Shown one piece after another: positions 1 through 6,707 of a DNA stretch of 11,413 nucleotides; within the stretch, counting starts at the first letter, position 1; each line of letters begins with the position of its first letter. Both the position numbers and the translations under genes were made by a program. This stretch comes from Planctomycetota bacterium (GTDB lineage: Bacteria > Planctomycetota > MHYJ01 > JACPRB01). Under the pieces are notes generated by a model. The model was not told the DNA's origin, did no database searches, and worked only from the letters and a program-made list of their open reading frames with translations. Location of the stretch: NCBI GenBank assembly GCA_016200125.1, contig JACQFK010000386.1, positions 1 through 11,413 on the forward strand, written 5' to 3'.

Positions 1-7
1 CGATCCC

Positions 8-34
8 CCTCTACGAGCATGCGCTCGCCAGAGG
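8..34. terminator. Interrupted hairpin downstream of the permease gene
   Basis: Positions 8-12 (CCTCT) pair with 30-34 (AGAGG), and 14-18 (CGAGC) pair with 23-27 (GCTCG), around an ATGC loop. This gives ten base pairs with small bulges. It lies about 45 bases past the stop of the minus-strand permease gene, so it could end that operon, but no U-tract follows on the minus strand. A TATAAT on the minus strand (40 down to 35) and an ATG at 20-18 suggest another gene might instead start here and run off the left edge. Neither reading is secure. Confidence 0.25.
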
Positions 35-78
35 ATTATACGACAGCGGGTTCCACACCCATCACGGTCGAAAGGCGA

Positions 79-1203
79 TTACTCCGACAGGCTCCTAGGG
101 GCGTCCTCCGGCCTCCGGCGCACCCTCGTGAGATCGGCCACCTCCTCGAACATCGGCCGCACGTAGTCTTCGAAGAGGATCTTCAGCGTCGAGGCCAGCG
201 GGATCGCGAGCAGCACGCCGAAGAGCCCGAGCAGCTGGCCCGCGCTCAGCAGGGCGAGGATGACGGCGATCGGGTGCAGGCCCGTCTCCTTGCCGAGGAT
301 CAGCGGCTGGAACACGGCGGCCTCCAGCACCTGGATCAGCCCGAAGAGCCCGGCCACCAGCCAGAAGGTCGTGCCCATCCCGCTGCCGGCGAGGACGTAG
401 AGCTCGACCACGGAGAACATCGTGACGACCCCCAGGAAGGGGATCACGCTCGCCAGCGTGTAGAGCACGCCGAAGAGCAGGGGATAGCCCACCTTGATCC
501 CGCTCAGGCCGAGGAAGATGATCAGGCCCTCGATCAGCGAGATCGTGACCTGGCCCCGGAAAAACGCCATGTTTCCCCGGTGGATCCGGCCGAGGGTCGA
601 GAGGGTCTGGGAGCGGTAGGACCGGGGGATCCAGTGGGTGAGCCGCTCCCACCAGGGATGGAGGTTCTTCAGGAGGAAGAAGAGGTAGACCGGGACGAGG
701 ACCAGGAACGAGACGATCGAGAACAGCGTGGCGATGCCGCCGGTGAGGAAGGAGAAGACCTCGCCAGCGATGCGTCCGCTCAGCTGGGGAAGGTCGCGCT
801 TCAGCCCCGCCACCTTGGCGCGCGCGGCCTGGACGATCTCGGAGGCCTTCTCCTCGCCGACGGAGCGGGCGATCATGGGCTCGATCTTGGCGATCAGCTG
901 GTTGATCTTCGGGTTCTCGCCGAGGAAGGTGTCCTTGACGAAGTCGGTGGCCTGGCCGAAGGCGGCCGGCACCGCCCAGAAGACCACGACGGCCATGATG
1001 CCCAGGAGGCCGGCGTAGACGGCGCCGATTGACGCCATCCGCGGGACCCTACGCCGTTCCAGGGCCCCCAGCAGCGGGTCGAGGACGTAGGCGAGCAGGA
1101 GGGCGACCAGGAGGGGAAGGAAGACGGCGCGGAGGTAGTAGGCAAGGGCGATGACGGCGACGGCGATGGCGGAAAGGGTCGCGATCTTCCAGCCGCGGCT
1201 CAT
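79..1203 (-). CDS. AI-2E family transporter (PerM/YdiK-type permease)
   Basis: This is a 374-residue inner-membrane protein of the AI-2E transporter superfamily. Members have been linked to autoinducer-2 export, sodium/proton antiport or unknown transport, so the substrate here cannot be stated. Hydrophobic segments lie near residues 8-45, 57-82, 155-178, 218-235, 240-290 and 310-342. A long soluble stretch at about 83-150 separates the N-terminal pair from the rest, as is usual for the family. Family-like motifs are IPFLG at 254-258 and the conserved C-terminal core from PLILGKETGLHPIAV (300-314) through GVLLAIPLAS. The ATG at 1203 was chosen because its ATGA overlaps the stop of the upstream gene by four bases, and because extending further upstream would only read the neighbour out of frame. 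It is the last gene of the tmk-holB-metG operon. Length matches the family. The family call is firm; the function is not known. Confidence 0.9.
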   Translation of the reverse strand: MSRGWKIATLSAIAVAVIALAYYLRAVFLPLLVALLLAYVLDPLLGALERRRVPRMASIGAVYAGLLGIMAVVVFWAVPAAFGQATDFVKDTFLGENPKINQLIAKIEPMIARSVGEEKASEIVQAARAKVAGLKRDLPQLSGRIAGEVFSFLTGGIATLFSIVSFLVLVPVYLFFLLKNLHPWWERLTHWIPRSYRSQTLSTLGRIHRGNMAFFRGQVTISLIEGLIIFLGLSGIKVGYPLLFGVLYTLASVIPFLGVVTMFSVVELYVLAGSGMGTTFWLVAGLFGLIQVLEAAVFQPLILGKETGLHPIAVILALLSAGQLLGLFGVLLAIPLASTLKILFEDYVRPMFEEVADLTRVRRRPEDAPRSLSE

Positions 1204-1583
1204 TTCGGGCTTCTCATCGACCGCGGCTTGGATTCGATGCGGAAGACCTGCCGGAAGTCGTAGACGTTCTCGAAGTCCTCTTTGCTGTCCTCGTCGGAGC
1301 GGCTCATCATCTCCGCCTCGACGAGGTTGAAGACGATGTTGCCGAAGTCGGCGGTCTTGTGGACGCCCCAGACGTCGAAGACCATCAGGGCGAGGGCGCC
1401 GAACTGCTCGAGGGCGAGGTTCTTGATCCCCTCCAGCAGCTCGCGGCCGCTGATGTGGCGCTTCTTCTCGAGCTGCTTGACGGTGTAGTCCAGCGCCTCG
1501 TAGACGAAGCGATAGGCGTTGATGTGGTATCGCCCGTCCCGGGCGACCACGCACTTCAGGCGATCTTCAAGGTTGCTCGGCAT
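1200..1583 (-). CDS. Minf_1886-like conserved protein of unknown function
   Basis: This 127-residue soluble protein has no signal peptide or membrane segment. Its sequence resembles the short conserved family named after Minf_1886, described mainly from Planctomycetes, Verrucomicrobia and other less-studied phyla. No biochemical role is established. Recognisable stretches are the N-terminal RDGRYHINAYRFVYEALDYT (residues 15-34), the central HISGRELLEGIKNLALEQFG (43-62) and the VFDVWGVHKTADFGNIVFNL core (68-87), followed by an acidic, charged tail. There is no zinc motif or obvious catalytic signature. Its start lies 17 bases inside the 3' end of metG, and its stop overlaps the permease start in an ATGA. 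Its translation is therefore probably coupled to both. Only a weak purine-rich stretch (AGAAG, about 13 bases upstream) precedes the ATG. Family assignment is from memory of the motif pattern; the role is unknown. Confidence 0.85.
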   Translation of the reverse strand: MPSNLEDRLKCVVARDGRYHINAYRFVYEALDYTVKQLEKKRHISGRELLEGIKNLALEQFGALALMVFDVWGVHKTADFGNIVFNLVEAEMMSRSDEDSKEDFENVYDFRQVFRIESKPRSMRSPK

Positions 1584-3114
1584 TCGCGTCGATCTTCTGG
1601 AAAAGCACCGGCCCCTTCTGAACCCGAGTCCCCAGCTTAATATATTCCCAGGTCCTTGCGTTAGCCAGAGTGAGGGGGCCGTCGGGAATCCCCAGCTGCT
1701 CCAGGATCCTTCGCGACGAGGAGGGGATGAAGGGGGACAGCAGGACGGCGATGATGCGGAGCGCCTCCGCGGACTGGTAGAGCACCCCGGCGACCTCCGC
1801 CGTCTTGCCCTGCTTCGAGAGCGTCCAGGGGGCGGAAGCCTCGATGTGGCCGTTCGTCGCGCGGGCGGCCTCCCAGATCTCGGAGAGCGCCGTGTGCAGG
1901 TCGTTCCGCTCCATCATCGGCGCGATCCGGTCGGCGAGCCCGCCGACCTTCTCGCGGAGCATCGCGTCCTGGGGCAGCGGCGCGCCCTTCGTCGCGAGCT
2001 CCCCCTTGAAGTAGCGGTCGGTCATCGAGACCACCCGGTTCAGGAGGTTGCCCAGGTTGTCGCCGAGGTTTGCGTTGGATTTCTGGATGAAGCCGTCCCA
2101 GCTGAAGTCGCCGTCGTAGCCGAAGGCCACCTCGCTCAGCAGGTAGGCGCGGAGGGTGTCGGCGCCCCACTTGTCCGCGATCATGTTCGGGTCGATGACC
2201 GTCCCGAGCGTCTTGGACATCTTGAGGACCTGGCCGTCCTTCTTCACGTTCACGAAGCCGTGGATGGAGAGCTTTTTCGGCGGCTCGATGCCGGCGGACA
2301 TCAGCATGGCCGGCCAGATGACGGCGTGGAAGCGCGTGATGTCCTTCCCGATGACGTGGACGTCGGCGGGCCAGACTTTCGAGAAGCGGTCCATGTCGTC
2401 GGGGAAGCCGGCGGCCGTGATGTAGTTGATGAGCGCGTCGAACCAGACGTACATCACCTGCTCGGCGTCCCCGGGGATGGGGACGCCCCAGCGCGTCGTC
2501 TTCCGGGAGATCGAGATGTCCTCCAGGCCCTGCTCGATGACGCTGAGCATCTCCTTGGCGCGGAACGAGGGCTCGATGAAGTCCCCGCGCTCCAGCAGCT
2601 TCTTCACGGGCTCCGCGTACTTCGAGAGCTTGAAGAAGTGGTTCTCCTCGTCGACGGTCTTGATCGTGAGCGACGTGTGGTTCGGGCATCGGCCGTTGAC
2701 GAGCTCAGACTCCGTCTTTTTCGCCTCGCAGCCCACGCAGTAGAGGGCCTGGTAGGGGGCTTTCACGATGTCGCCCTTCGCCTGCAGGCGCCGGAAGATC
2801 TCCTGGCAGGCGCGGTGATGGGCGGGATTCGAGGTCCGGATGAAGTGATCGAAGGAGAGATCGAGCTTCTTCCAGGTGCTGCGGAACTTCTCCTCCATCT
2901 GGTCGCACCACTGGATCGGCGTCAGCCCCTTTTCCTGCGCGCGGTCGGCCACCTGCTGGCTGTGCTCGTCGTTGCCCATGACGAAGTACACGGCGTCGCC
3001 CTTCAGGCGCTTCCAGCGGGCCATGACGTCCGCGAGGATCTTCTCGTACGACGTCCCGACGTGCGGGGCGCTGTTGACGTAGTCGATCGCCGTGGTGATG
3101 TAGAACTTGGTCAT
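1567..3114 (-). CDS. metG: Methionine--tRNA ligase (short form)
   Basis: This class Ia aminoacyl-tRNA synthetase activates methionine with ATP and charges tRNA-Met in the cytoplasm. The 515 residues hold a Rossmann catalytic domain with the HIGH-type signature as PHVG followed by Thr (17-21). A single zinc knuckle has Cys126, Cys129, Cys143 and His146, the Cys3-His form also seen in Thermus MetRS. The KMSKS loop reads KMSKT (298-302). The helical anticodon-binding domain begins around NLGDNLGNLLNR (349-360). There is no C-terminal tRNA-binding (Trbp111-like) domain, which explains the short length. The ATG at 3114 is the only in-frame start near the conserved FYITTAIDY. No strong Shine-Dalgarno precedes it; an AGGAGG lies about 29 bases away, too far to act normally. 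It sits 42 bases downstream of holB and overlaps the next gene by 17 bases. The product call is secure. Confidence 0.97.
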   Translation of the reverse strand: MTKFYITTAIDYVNSAPHVGTSYEKILADVMARWKRLKGDAVYFVMGNDEHSQQVADRAQEKGLTPIQWCDQMEEKFRSTWKKLDLSFDHFIRTSNPAHHRACQEIFRRLQAKGDIVKAPYQALYCVGCEAKKTESELVNGRCPNHTSLTIKTVDEENHFFKLSKYAEPVKKLLERGDFIEPSFRAKEMLSVIEQGLEDISISRKTTRWGVPIPGDAEQVMYVWFDALINYITAAGFPDDMDRFSKVWPADVHVIGKDITRFHAVIWPAMLMSAGIEPPKKLSIHGFVNVKKDGQVLKMSKTLGTVIDPNMIADKWGADTLRAYLLSEVAFGYDGDFSWDGFIQKSNANLGDNLGNLLNRVVSMTDRYFKGELATKGAPLPQDAMLREKVGGLADRIAPMMERNDLHTALSEIWEAARATNGHIEASAPWTLSKQGKTAEVAGVLYQSAEALRIIAVLLSPFIPSSSRRILEQLGIPDGPLTLANARTWEYIKLGTRVQKGPVLFQKIDANAEQP

Positions 3115-3156
3115 TGGGAGAAGAGAATGTACCCGTCCCGGGCCCTCCTGCCAAGC

Positions 3157-4047
3157 CTAAAGCCTGAGCAGGGCGTCCTCGACCGTGAGGCTCACGTTGG
3201 CGTTGAGGTCGATCATGCGCTCGTGGTCGATGAGCGTCTCGAGGCGGTCGAGCAGGTCGTCCTCGTCCAGCTTCGACAGCGTCTCGACGAACTCCGGCGT
3301 CGCGAGGCAGCAGCGGGCGCCCGTCCGGGCGCGGAGGACTTCGCGGAGGCTGTGGGCGAGGAGGCGGAGCTTGCGCTTGGCGGCGAGGCGGGCCTGCTCG
3401 GTGTCGCGGATCTTGCCGAGCGACTCGATGACGGCGTTGAGCTCGCCGGAGAGCACGCGCGCCTGCAGGTCCTTCGCCGCGGCGCGCAGGTCGCCGATCT
3501 CGGGCGCCAGCGTCGCGAGGGCGCCGATCGATCCCTCCGCCAGCAGGGCCGCGGCGTCGGCCTCGTCGCCGCCCAGCATCAGCTTCGCCCGGGCGTGGCG
3601 GGCGAGATCCTCGTCGGGCAGGGGGGCGAAATGCACCACCTGGCAGCGGGAGCGGATCGTGCCGAGCAGGCGGTCCGCGACGGAGCTGACGAGGATCAGC
3701 AGGGTCCGCTCGGGCGGCTCCTCGAGCGTCTTGAGGAGCGCGTTCATCGCCTCCTCGGACATCCGGTGGGCGTCGTCGAAGATCACCGCGCGGGGCTCCG
3801 AGGAGGTGTAGCTGAGCTCGCGGATCACCTCGTGGACCTGCGCGATCAGGATCTCGTGGCGGTCCTCGGGGCGCTGCACCAGGGTGACGCGGGCGCCGAG
3901 CGCCTTGGCGAACTCGAGGGCCGCGGCCTTCTTCCCGACCCCCTCGGGGCCCGAGAAGAGATAGGCGTGGGCGGGGCGGCGGCGCTCGAGGATGCCGCGC
4001 AGGCGCGACAGCGCCGTGGCGTTGCCGATCAGCGACTCAAAGGACAC
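3157..4047 (-). CDS. holB: DNA polymerase III delta-prime subunit, zinc module absent
   Basis: This clamp-loader subunit would work with delta and tau/gamma to load the beta clamp at replication forks. The 296 residues begin with the family pattern SFESLIGN and continue through AHAYLFSGPEGVGK. The Walker-A-like loop is GPEGVGKK (33-40), with Lys where Ser or Thr normally binds the nucleotide, so ATP binding is doubtful, as in E. coli delta-prime. The Walker-B-like stretch is VIFDDAHR (88-95) and the SRC motif is at 133-135. The C-terminal collar ends with a typical NANVSLTVEDALLRL. Unusually, the cysteine-rich zinc module that normally follows the P-loop helix is missing: residues 50-70 go straight to the next helix without cysteines. 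The GTG start at 4047 overlaps the tmk end by 11 bases and fits the family N-terminus; a weak AGGCGG lies six bases upstream. Position after tmk supports holB rather than dnaX. Confidence 0.93.
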   Translation of the reverse strand: MSFESLIGNATALSRLRGILERRRPAHAYLFSGPEGVGKKAAALEFAKALGARVTLVQRPEDRHEILIAQVHEVIRELSYTSSEPRAVIFDDAHRMSEEAMNALLKTLEEPPERTLLILVSSVADRLLGTIRSRCQVVHFAPLPDEDLARHARAKLMLGGDEADAAALLAEGSIGALATLAPEIGDLRAAAKDLQARVLSGELNAVIESLGKIRDTEQARLAAKRKLRLLAHSLREVLRARTGARCCLATPEFVETLSKLDEDDLLDRLETLIDHERMIDLNANVSLTVEDALLRL

Positions 4048-4648
4048 GGGCGACCGCCTTTCGGACGTCTTCGAAGACCTCGTCGGCCGGGCGGGCGGCG
4101 TCGAACACGCGGACCCGGCGGCGGTCGAGCTTCGCCATCTTGAGGAAGCCCGCCCGGACCCGCTTCTGGTAGGCGAGCCCCTTGCTCTCGACGCGGTCGT
4201 TGCGGATCCCCTCGCGGCGCCGGGCGACGGCGGGGTCGAGGTCGAGCAGGGCCACCAGGTCGGGGCGCTCGAAGCGGGCGATCTTCTCCGCGACCGCGAG
4301 GACCAGCGGGATGCCCACGCGCCCGGCCGCGCCCTGGTAGGCGGCGGTCGAGTAGTAGTAGCGGTCGCAGACGACGTCGACCCCCTTCCGGAGCGAGGGC
4401 CGGATGACCTCGTCCACGAGCTGGGCGCGGCTGGCCATATAGAGGAACAGCTCGGTGAAGGGGCGCATCTCGGAGTTCTTTGCGTCGAGCAGGAGGGTGC
4501 GGATCTTCTCGCCCAGAGGGGTGCCTCCGGGCTCGCGCGTGCGGAGCACCCGGCGGCCGCGGCGGGCGAGCTCGCCGGCGATGCGCGCGGCCACCGTCGA
4601 TTTCCCGGAGCCGTCGATGCCCTCGACGACGATGAACCGGCCGCGCAT
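4037..4648 (-). CDS. tmk: Thymidylate kinase
   Basis: The enzyme phosphorylates dTMP to dTDP with ATP, a required step to dTTP. The 203 residues show the P-loop GIDGSGKST (10-18), the [11 protein letters not shown] dTMP-binding stretch (37-47), DRYYYST (95-101) and an arginine-rich lid ([12 protein letters not shown], 143-154). With glycine rather than arginine in the P-loop and basic residues in the lid, it resembles the E. coli-like type II enzymes. The ATG at 4648 puts [10 protein letters not shown] at the N-terminus as in most homologues. An in-frame ATG at 4666 would add six residues (MCHSTP) and has the better ribosome site, GGGAG at 4675-4679, eight bases away, so that start is a real alternative. 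It heads the minus-strand operon, overlaps holB by 11 bases, and is divergent from hslV. Confidence 0.96.
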   Translation of the reverse strand: MRGRFIVVEGIDGSGKSTVAARIAGELARRGRRVLRTREPGGTPLGEKIRTLLLDAKNSEMRPFTELFLYMASRAQLVDEVIRPSLRKGVDVVCDRYYYSTAAYQGAAGRVGIPLVLAVAEKIARFERPDLVALLDLDPAVARRREGIRNDRVESKGLAYQKRVRAGFLKMAKLDRRRVRVFDAARPADEVFEDVRKAVARVL

Positions 4649-4654
4649 CGGCGT

Positions 4655-4683
4655 ACTATGGCACATTCGTCTTTCTCCCGCAA
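4655..4683 (-). promoter_or_regulatory. Candidate sigma70-type promoter for tmk operon
   Basis: On the minus strand TTGCGG (4683-4678) and CATAGT (4660-4655) are separated by 17 bases. The -10 element ends six bases before the ATG at 4648. If used, the mRNA would begin almost at the start codon. Each hexamer matches consensus only moderately (3/6 and 4/6), so this is a guess resting mainly on spacing and on the mirror-image arrangement for hslV. Confidence 0.35.
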
Positions 4684-4699
4684 GGTGTTGCACAACGCC
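4684..4699. promoter_or_regulatory. Imperfect palindrome between tmk and hslV
   Basis: The stretch GGTGTTGCACAACGCC is a 16-base imperfect palindrome: GG and GTTG on the left match CAAC and CC on the right, with one mismatched pair and a two-base centre. It lies midway between the divergent starts and covers the proposed -35 element of hslV, where an operator could control both directions. It does not match the CIRCE consensus. No regulator is identified. Confidence 0.25.
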
Positions 4700-4716
4700 C
4701 CGCGGACAGTTACCAT
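4688..4716 (+). promoter_or_regulatory. Candidate promoter for hslVU, leaderless geometry
   Basis: TTGCAC (4688-4693) and TACCAT (4711-4716) are 17 bases apart, and the -10 element ends six bases before the hslV GTG. No Shine-Dalgarno is visible in between, which fits a transcript starting at or next to the start codon. Hexamer matches are 3/6 and 4/6. I see no sigma32-type -10 (CCCCAT-like), so heat-shock control is not evident from sequence. Confidence 0.35.
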
Positions 4717-4722
4717 CCCACC

Positions 4723-5241
4723 GTGACCACGATCCTCGCGGTGCGCATCAACGGTTCCGTCGCGATCGGCGGCGACGGCCAGGTGACGCTCGGGAACACC
4801 GTGGTCAAGCACAACGCGGTGAAGACCCGGCGCCTCCACGACGGCAAGGTCCTCGCGGGCTTCGCCGGCGGGACGGCCGACGCGATGACGCTGATCGACC
4901 GCTTCGAAGGCATGCTCAAGAAGGCCCAGGGCAACGTCGCCAAGGCGGCCGTCGACCTCGCCAAGGAGTGGCGCACGGACCGCTTCCTGAGGCGGCTGGA
5001 GTCGCTCCTGATCGTCGCGGACAAGGAGCGGACGCTCCTGATCTCGGGGCAGGGGGACGTGATCGAGCCCGACGACGGCGTGGTGGGGATCGGCTCGGGC
5101 GGAGCCTTCGCGGTGGCCGCCGCGCGGGCCCTGGTCAAGCACACGAAGCTCACGCCCGGCGAGATCGTCCGGGAGGCGCTCGAGATCACCTCGCGGATCT
5201 GCATTTTCACCAACTCCCAGTTCGACATCGAGGTTCTCTAG
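4723..5241 (+). CDS. hslV: ATP-dependent protease subunit HslV
   Basis: HslV is the peptidase of the HslUV (ClpYQ) complex, a double-hexamer threonine protease in the cytoplasm that degrades proteins fed to it by HslU. The 172-residue product starts Met-Thr-Thr-Ile, so removal of Met exposes the catalytic N-terminal Thr1. In mature numbering Asp17, Lys33 and Ser124 are all present, along with [10 protein letters not shown] (44-53), KEWRTDR (80-86) and IGSGG (122-126). Length is typical for the family. The GTG at 4723 is fixed by the need for Thr at the mature N-terminus. There is no convincing ribosome-binding site before it. It is followed after a single base by hslU, forming a two-gene operon, and is divergent from tmk. 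The call is secure and the enzyme looks fully active. Confidence 0.98.
   Translation: MTTILAVRINGSVAIGGDGQVTLGNTVVKHNAVKTRRLHDGKVLAGFAGGTADAMTLIDRFEGMLKKAQGNVAKAAVDLAKEWRTDRFLRRLESLLIVADKERTLLISGQGDVIEPDDGVVGIGSGGAFAVAAARALVKHTKLTPGEIVREALEITSRICIFTNSQFDIEVL
5230..5233 (+). promoter_or_regulatory. Shine-Dalgarno site of hslU
   Basis: GAGG inside the last codons of hslV lies nine bases before the GTG of hslU. It supports the GTG start and coupled translation across the one-base gap. Confidence 0.6.
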
Positions 5242-5242
5242 C

Positions 5243-6583
5243 GTGAAGGACCCCGCCGACCTGACCCCGCGCCGCATCGTCGAAGAGCTGGACAAGCACA
5301 TCGTCGGACAGGACGCCGCCAAGCGCGTGGTCGCGATCGCGGTCCGCAACCGCTGGCGCCGCCAGCAGCTGGGCCCCGAGCTCCGCGGAGACTTCTCGCC
5401 CAAGAACATCATGCTCATCGGCCCGACGGGGGTGGGCAAGACCGAGATCGCCCGCCGGCTCTCCCAGCTGATCTCCGCGCCCTTCGTCAAGGTGGAGGCG
5501 ACGCGCTACACGGAGGTGGGCTACGTGGGGCGCGACGTCGAGTCGATCGTCCGCGACCTCGTGGAGTTCTCGGTCAGCATGGTGAAGGCCGAGGAGCTCG
5601 CGAAGGTCCAGAAGAAGGCCGAGGAGCTGGCCGAGGAGCGGCTGCTCGACCTCCTCCTGCCGCGCCGGCCCTCGAGCCCGGCGCCGGACGACGCGGACCG
5701 CGGCGAGCAGTCGCGGGAGAAGATGCGCGAGCGGCTCCGCGCCGGCGGGCTGGACGTCCGCGAGATCGAGATCCAGGTCGAGGAGAAGCAGACGCCCTTC
5801 ATGCAGGTCTTCTCGCCGGGCGGCATGGAGGAGGTCGGGATGGACATGCCGGGCGCGCTGGGGAACATGTTCCCGTCTCGCCAGGTCACCCGGCGCGTCG
5901 GCGTGGGCGAGGCCCGCCGGGTCATCACCCAGCAGGAGGCGGAGAAGCTGATCGACCGCGAGCGGGTCACCCGGGAGGGGCTGAGGCGCGCGCAGGAGTC
6001 GGGGATCATCTTCATCGACGAGATCGACAAGATCGTCGGCGCCGACAAGGGCTCGGGTCCCGACGTGTCCCGCGGCGGCGTGCAGCGCGACCTGCTGCCG
6101 ATCGTCGAAGGGTCCCAGGTGAACACGCGCTACGGCGTGGTGAAGACCGACTACATGCTCTTCATCGCGGCGGGGGCCTTCAGCTTCGTGAAGCCCACCG
6201 ACCTGATCCCCGAGCTGCAGGGCCGCTTTCCGCTGCGGGCGGAGCTCAAGAGCCTCGGGCGCGAGGACTTCATCCGCATCCTGACCGAACCCAAGAGCGC
6301 GCTGCTGAAGCAGTACAGCGCGCTCCTCGAGACGGAGACCATCAAGATCGACTTCACGAAGGATGCGGTCGAGGAGATGGCGACCGTGGCGGCGCAGATC
6401 AACAGCACGATGCAGGACATCGGGGCGCGGCGCGTCCACACCGTGGTCGAGAAGGTGCTCGACGAGATCGCCTTCACCGCGCCCGACAGCTCCCCCGCGC
6501 GGATCTCGGTGGACGCGAAGTACGTCCGCGACCGGCTGAAGGAGATCCTGGCGGACGAGGATGTGAAGAAGTACATCCTGTAA
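5243..6583 (+). CDS. hslU: HslU, AAA+ unfoldase of the HslUV protease
   Basis: HslU is the hexameric ATPase that unfolds substrates and threads them into HslV. The 446 residues carry the N-terminal LTPRRIVEELDKHIVGQ motif, Walker A GPTGVGKT (60-67), the pore loop GYVG (93-96), a variable intermediate domain at roughly 110-240, and Walker B IIFIDE (255-260). The GAFSFVKPTDLIPELQGRFP stretch (311-330) contains the arginine-finger region, and GARRVHTV (394-401) is sensor 2. The protein ends in KKYIL, the kind of C-terminal tail that docks into HslV and activates it. Length is close to the roughly 443 residues of E. coli HslU. Start is GTG at 5243, one base after the hslV stop, with GAGG nine bases upstream. 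Its 3' end faces a convergent gene across a structured element. All key motifs are intact. Confidence 0.98.
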   Translation: MKDPADLTPRRIVEELDKHIVGQDAAKRVVAIAVRNRWRRQQLGPELRGDFSPKNIMLIGPTGVGKTEIARRLSQLISAPFVKVEATRYTEVGYVGRDVESIVRDLVEFSVSMVKAEELAKVQKKAEELAEERLLDLLLPRRPSSPAPDDADRGEQSREKMRERLRAGGLDVREIEIQVEEKQTPFMQVFSPGGMEEVGMDMPGALGNMFPSRQVTRRVGVGEARRVITQQEAEKLIDRERVTREGLRRAQESGIIFIDEIDKIVGADKGSGPDVSRGGVQRDLLPIVEGSQVNTRYGVVKTDYMLFIAAGAFSFVKPTDLIPELQGRFPLRAELKSLGREDFIRILTEPKSALLKQYSALLETETIKIDFTKDAVEEMATVAAQINSTMQDIGARRVHTVVEKVLDEIAFTAPDSSPARISVDAKYVRDRLKEILADEDVKKYIL

Positions 6584-6586
6584 GTC

Positions 6587-6706
6587 CCAGTACAGAAGAG
6601 CCCCCTCTCCACCTCTCCCCGGGGGGGGAGCATCTGGGGCCGAGGGGCGAGCGTCCCCCTCAGGGGACGGGAGGGGGGAGTTTTCTGCCTGTGTACTACG
6701 TACTGG
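6587..6706. repeat. 120-base foldable repeat-like element, convergent terminator
   Basis: The ends CCAGTAC (6587-6593) and GTACTGG (6700-6706) are perfect inverted repeats. Directly inside, 6594-6610 pairs with 6670-6686 in 15 of 17 positions (two as G-U on the plus-strand RNA). Enclosed are two hairpins: 6615-6620 with 6625-6630, and 6652-6658 with 6663-6669. The whole forms a branched fold that fills the gap between hslU and the convergent ligase gene, leaving three bases on one side and one on the other. Alternating C-rich and G-rich blocks resemble REP/MITE-type intergenic repeats found in many copies in other genomes. No transposase or clear target duplication is visible. It probably also terminates transcription from one or both sides. 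Confidence 0.6.
6652..6669. terminator. Hairpin in hslU/ligase convergent gap
   Basis: A perfect 7-bp stem, CGTCCCC with GGGGACG, around a CTCA loop, lies inside the larger element. A TTTTCT run follows 11 bases later on the plus strand, after the closing arm of the outer stem. Termination of hslU transcripts is plausible, most likely through the outer stem ending at that T-run. Confidence 0.4.
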
Positions 6707-6707
6707 A

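Noticed and set aside
18..40. Promoter (TATAAT) and ATG for a minus-strand gene leaving the left edge
   Set aside because: There is no -35 at 16-18 bases, no ribosome site, and only six codons visible (MLVEGD). The same bases form the hairpin noted at 8-34, so no gene is called.
3115..3156. Terminator or promoter in the holB-metG gap
   Set aside because: The 42 bases show only a short CCCGGG self-complementary block and an AGGAGG far from the start. There is no stable hairpin with a T-run and no hexamer pair, so read-through is more likely.
1519..4143. Very long plus-strand open frame (874 codons) opposite metG and holB
   Set aside because: It is antisense to clearly conserved genes and its translation is low-complexity, rich in Arg, Glu, Val and Asp, with no recognisable domain. 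High G/C at third positions suppresses stops on the opposite strand.
4649..4722. Heat-shock control of hslVU by CIRCE or sigma32
   Set aside because: No TTAGCACTC-N9-GAGTGCTAA inverted repeat and no CCCCAT-type -10 element are present in the 74-base region.
3157..5490. A single 777-residue minus-strand protein ending in HolB
   Set aside because: Only the last 296 codons are HolB. The upstream extension runs through tmk and hslV in the wrong frames and loses all conservation before the GTG at 4047.
5207..6439. 410-codon minus-strand frame opposite hslU
   Set aside because: It mirrors the hslU codons, has no family motif, and its composition (Leu, Asp, Arg and His rich) is typical of an antisense shadow in GC-rich DNA.
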